Positions 61,947 to 64,000 of a DNA stretch of 64,000 nucleotides are shown here, in pieces; positions within the stretch are counted from its first letter, which is position 1, and each line of letters starts with the position of its first letter. The translations under genes were made by a program, and so were the position numbers. The notes beneath the pieces are model-generated. The model was given only the letters and a program-made list of their open reading frames with translations, was not told the origin of the DNA and ran no database searches. The DNA comes from Streptomyces capitiformicae (GTDB taxonomy: Bacteria > Actinomycetota > Actinomycetes > Streptomycetales > Streptomycetaceae): assembly GCF_002214185.1 (NCBI RefSeq), contig NZ_CP022161.1, forward strand, positions 6,331,486-6,395,485. Reading direction: 5' to 3'.

Positions 61947-63092
61947 TCAGGCCAGATAGGCCGGGGCCCCCACGGGCAACGTAAATCGGAACTCGGCGCC
62001 GCCGCCGGGGGCGCGTCCGACCGTGATGGTGCCGCCGTGGGCCTCGACGATGCCCTTGACGATGTACAGCCCGAGGCCTGTGCCGCCGCGCTTGCTGCCC
62101 CGCCAGAAGCGGGTGAAGACGCGGTTCATGGACTCCTCCGGGATGCCGGTGCCCTCGTCGCTCACGATGACCGACGTGGCAGCATTTGGATGGCCGTCCC
62201 CTTCCCGGGGGGACTCCGCGGGCGTGACGTCAATCGTGACGGTTCCCTCGCCGTGCCGCACCGCATTTTCCAGCAGGTTGCTCAGCACCTGGTCGATCTT
62301 GTCGGGGTCGGCCCACAGGCTGGGCAGGGGCTGCTCGATCCGCAGCAGGAACCGGTCGGCGGGCTGTCCCGCGGCAACATACGCCTGGATGTGCCGTCCG
62401 ACGGCCGCGCCTATGTCGACGGGCTGGCGGCGCACTTCAAGCCGCCCGGAGTCGATGCGCGAGATGTCGAGCAGCTCGGCGATGAGCCGGGTGACCCGGT
62501 TGGCGTCGGCGTCGACGGTCTCCAGCATCAGCTTTTTCTGATCATCGGTGAACCGCTCCCACTTGGCCAGCAGGGTGGCGGTGAACCCCTTGACGGACGT
62601 GAGCGGCGAGCGCAGTTCGTGGGCGACCGTGGCGATCAGTTCGGCGTGGCTGCGCTCGGTGCGGCGGCGGGCCTCGGTGTCGCGGAGGGAGACGACGACC
62701 CGGCGGACGGGGCCGGTGGGCTCGGTACGGATGTAGCGCGCCGATACGAGGACCTCGCGCGCCCCCGGCAGGAGCAGGTTCCGCTCGGGCTGTCCGACCC
62801 GGATCGCGAGCCCCCCGTACGGGTCGGTCAGCTGCCACCAGCGGCGGCCTTCGAGGTCCTCTAACGGCAGGGCGCATTCGAGGGAACGGCCGAGGGCTTG
62901 GGCGGCGGGGGTGGCGGTGATGCGGGCGGCGGCGGCGTTGAAGCAGATCACGCGACCCTGGTCATCGGCGACGACGAGTCCGTCGGGGAGGTCGTCGGGG
63001 TCGATACCGAGCTCGGCGGGATCATCGTGCCGGGTCGCGGGCGTAGCACGCACGTCGCGGCCCCCCAGTGTGCTGCTCGTGCCGACCCTCAT
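61947..63092 (-). CDS. PAS-domain sensor histidine kinase
   Basis: 381 aa, no transmembrane segment, so a cytoplasmic sensor. Seen: N-terminal PAS domain (about residues 30-150; [20 protein letters not shown]), H box with phospho-accepting His ([20 protein letters not shown]), N box ([20 protein letters not shown]), G1 ([11 protein letters not shown]), F box (FTRFWRG) and G2 ([20 protein letters not shown]). All catalytic boxes are intact. No response regulator is adjacent. In S. coelicolor a histidine kinase also lies upstream of pheST (recalled synteny). Input signal unknown. Confidence 0.94.
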   Translation of the reverse strand: MRVGTSSTLGGRDVRATPATRHDDPAELGIDPDDLPDGLVVADDQGRVICFNAAAARITATPAAQALGRSLECALPLEDLEGRRWWQLTDPYGGLAIRVGQPERNLLLPGAREVLVSARYIRTEPTGPVRRVVVSLRDTEARRRTERSHAELIATVAHELRSPLTSVKGFTATLLAKWERFTDDQKKLMLETVDADANRVTRLIAELLDISRIDSGRLEVRRQPVDIGAAVGRHIQAYVAAGQPADRFLLRIEQPLPSLWADPDKIDQVLSNLLENAVRHGEGTVTIDVTPAESPREGDGHPNAATSVIVSDEGTGIPEESMNRVFTRFWRGSKRGGTGLGLYIVKGIVEAHGGTITVGRAPGGGAEFRFTLPVGAPAYLA

Positions 63093-63145
63093 CCCCGTAC
63101 CCCACCTCTCGCGTTGTGCAGTGGGCCCCCGAGCCCGTCACCCTA

Positions 63146-64000
63146 CTAGCTGAGGGTGACGGTGCGGCACCCTCCGAAGGCGCGCTGCGCACGGGCGGAC
63201 GCGTAGAGACATACGGCGGCGGCCGTCGCGAGGTTCAGGCTTTCGGCCTTTCCGTGGATGGGCACGCGGACGACGGCGTCGGCCAGCGCCCGCGTCTCCT
63301 CGGGCAGCCCCCAGGCCTCGTTGCCGAACACCCAGGCCGTGGGCCCGCCCATGGTCCCCTTGTCCAGCTCGTCGTCCAGGTCGTCCTTCCCCGCCCCGTC
63401 CGCGGCGAGGATCCGTACCCCGGCGTCCCTGAGCCCCGCGACAGCCTGCTCGACCGGCACCCCGACGGCGACCGGCAGATGGAACAACGAGCCGACGGAG
63501 GCGCGCACGGCCTTGGGGTTGTAGAGGTCGACGGACGCGTCGGTGAGTACGACCGCCTCCGCTCCCGCGGCATCCGCACACCGCAGTACGGTGCCGGCGT
63601 TGCCGGGATCGCGTACGTGGGCGAGTACGGCGACGAGCTTGGGCCGGGCCGCGAGGATGTCCTCGAAGGGCGTGTCGAGGAACCGACAGACCCCGACGAC
63701 CCCCTGCGGCGTCACGGTGGTGGAGATATCGGCGATGACCGCCTCATCGGCCAGGTGCACCCGAGCACCGGCCGCGCGGGCCTCCCCCACGATGTCGGCG
63801 TACCGCTCCGCGGCCTCGACCGTGGCGAACAGCTCCACCAGCGTGGCTGTCCCGTCCACCTGGTGCCCCGCTGCCTCCCGCACGGCCTGCGGCCCCTCCG
63901 CGAGGAACAGCCGGTCCTTCCCCCTGAAGTTCCGCTTGGCGAGCCGCCGCGCGGCAAAGACGCGTGCGGAGCGCGGGGAGATCAACTCGGGGGCGGGCAT
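63146..64000 (-). CDS. SPOUT (TrmH) family RNA 2'-O-ribose methyltransferase
   Basis: 284 aa; the ATG coincides with the last base of the window, so it appears complete, though a longer start outside cannot be excluded. Seen: an N-terminal L30e-like RNA-binding domain (about 1-100; RVFAARRLAKRNFRGKDRLF LAEGPQAVRE), then the SPOUT knot: motif 1 (LAHVRDPGNAGTVLRCADAA), motif 2 (GPTAWVFGNEAWGLPEE) and motif 3 (VRVPIHGKAESLNLATAAAV). Methylates a ribose in rRNA (RlmB-like) or tRNA. Known from related genomes: it lies between pheST/kinase genes and the rplT region. Confidence 0.94.
   Translation of the reverse strand: MPAPELISPRSARVFAARRLAKRNFRGKDRLFLAEGPQAVREAAGHQVDGTATLVELFATVEAAERYADIVGEARAAGARVHLADEAVIADISTTVTPQGVVGVCRFLDTPFEDILAARPKLVAVLAHVRDPGNAGTVLRCADAAGAEAVVLTDASVDLYNPKAVRASVGSLFHLPVAVGVPVEQAVAGLRDAGVRILAADGAGKDDLDDELDKGTMGGPTAWVFGNEAWGLPEETRALADAVVRVPIHGKAESLNLATAAAVCLYASARAQRAFGGCRTVTLS

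Overview
The window reads as a chromosomal segment from a Streptomyces-type actinomycete. GC content is very high with strong third-position bias, GTG starts are common, and gene families typical of the genus occur: DUF574 methyltransferase, AfsR/SARP-STAND regulator, DUF4235, DUF3618, DUF1918, DUF5997, and argCJBDR and pheST in their usual actinobacterial forms. No tRNA, rRNA, CRISPR array or intact prophage was found. About 50 genes or gene remnants are supported.

Layout. 1-1.7 kb: a beta-propeller lipoprotein cut by the left edge, a gene-poor decayed stretch, and an RsbW-like anti-sigma factor with a doubtful 5' end. 1.8-11.9 kb: fbiC (FO synthase for coenzyme F420), a secreted M6 metalloprotease, an LLM-type oxidoreductase, a Tat-exported PHP phosphoesterase, a DUF574 methyltransferase and a deazaflavin-dependent nitroreductase. 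11.87-12.53 kb: a breakpoint mosaic of three broken genes (methyltransferase 3' end, IS481-type transposase remnant, cytidine deaminase fragment). 12.6-17.9 kb: a catabolic block (aldehyde dehydrogenase, D-aminoacylase-type amidohydrolase, LLM oxidoreductase, SDR). 18.1-19.8 kb: two tandem secreted beta-rich proteins of unknown function, followed by an orphan LuxR-type regulator. 20.7-28.2 kb: small envelope proteins, BrkB/YihY, a second LLM oxidoreductase, a LysR regulator divergent from an unusual periplasmic-binding-like protein, and a TauE exporter. 28.2-32.2 kb: a VWA / PP2C / kinase-HhH three-gene operon resembling the TerY-P triad. 32.3-33.6 kb: an amidohydrolase. 34-37.6 kb: a 1019-aa SARP-STAND-TPR regulator followed by a 77-aa peptide with three near-identical motifs.

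37.9-40.4 kb: an AbiEi/DUF559-like protein, a broken FMN-binding protein and ApbE (flavin transferase). 40.4-45.5 kb: argC-argJ-argB-argD-argR on the minus strand, with a candidate ARG box upstream. 45.6-55.9 kb: an LRV repeat protein, the divergent DUF5997 / LysR-effector-domain pair, a secreted GH51 arabinofuranosidase, a histidine-phosphatase-like protein lacking its catalytic motif, half an EamA transporter, DUF1918, a GH10-like secreted protein and 3-hydroxybutyryl-CoA dehydrogenase. 55.9-64 kb: NUDIX, an XRE-TPR regulator, pheT/pheS, a PAS histidine kinase and a TrmH-type RNA methyltransferase.

Connections. FbiC makes the F420 precursor, and at least four genes here belong to families that often use F420. 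Several catabolic genes share a palindrome, CTGAC-N5-GTCAG, immediately upstream (five sites between 17.05 and 33.63 kb), pointing to one regulon whose regulator lies outside the window. The strongest candidates for unusual biology are this palindrome regulon, the TerY-P-like triad, the tandem secreted pair at 18.1-19.8 kb and the repeat peptide at 37.3 kb.
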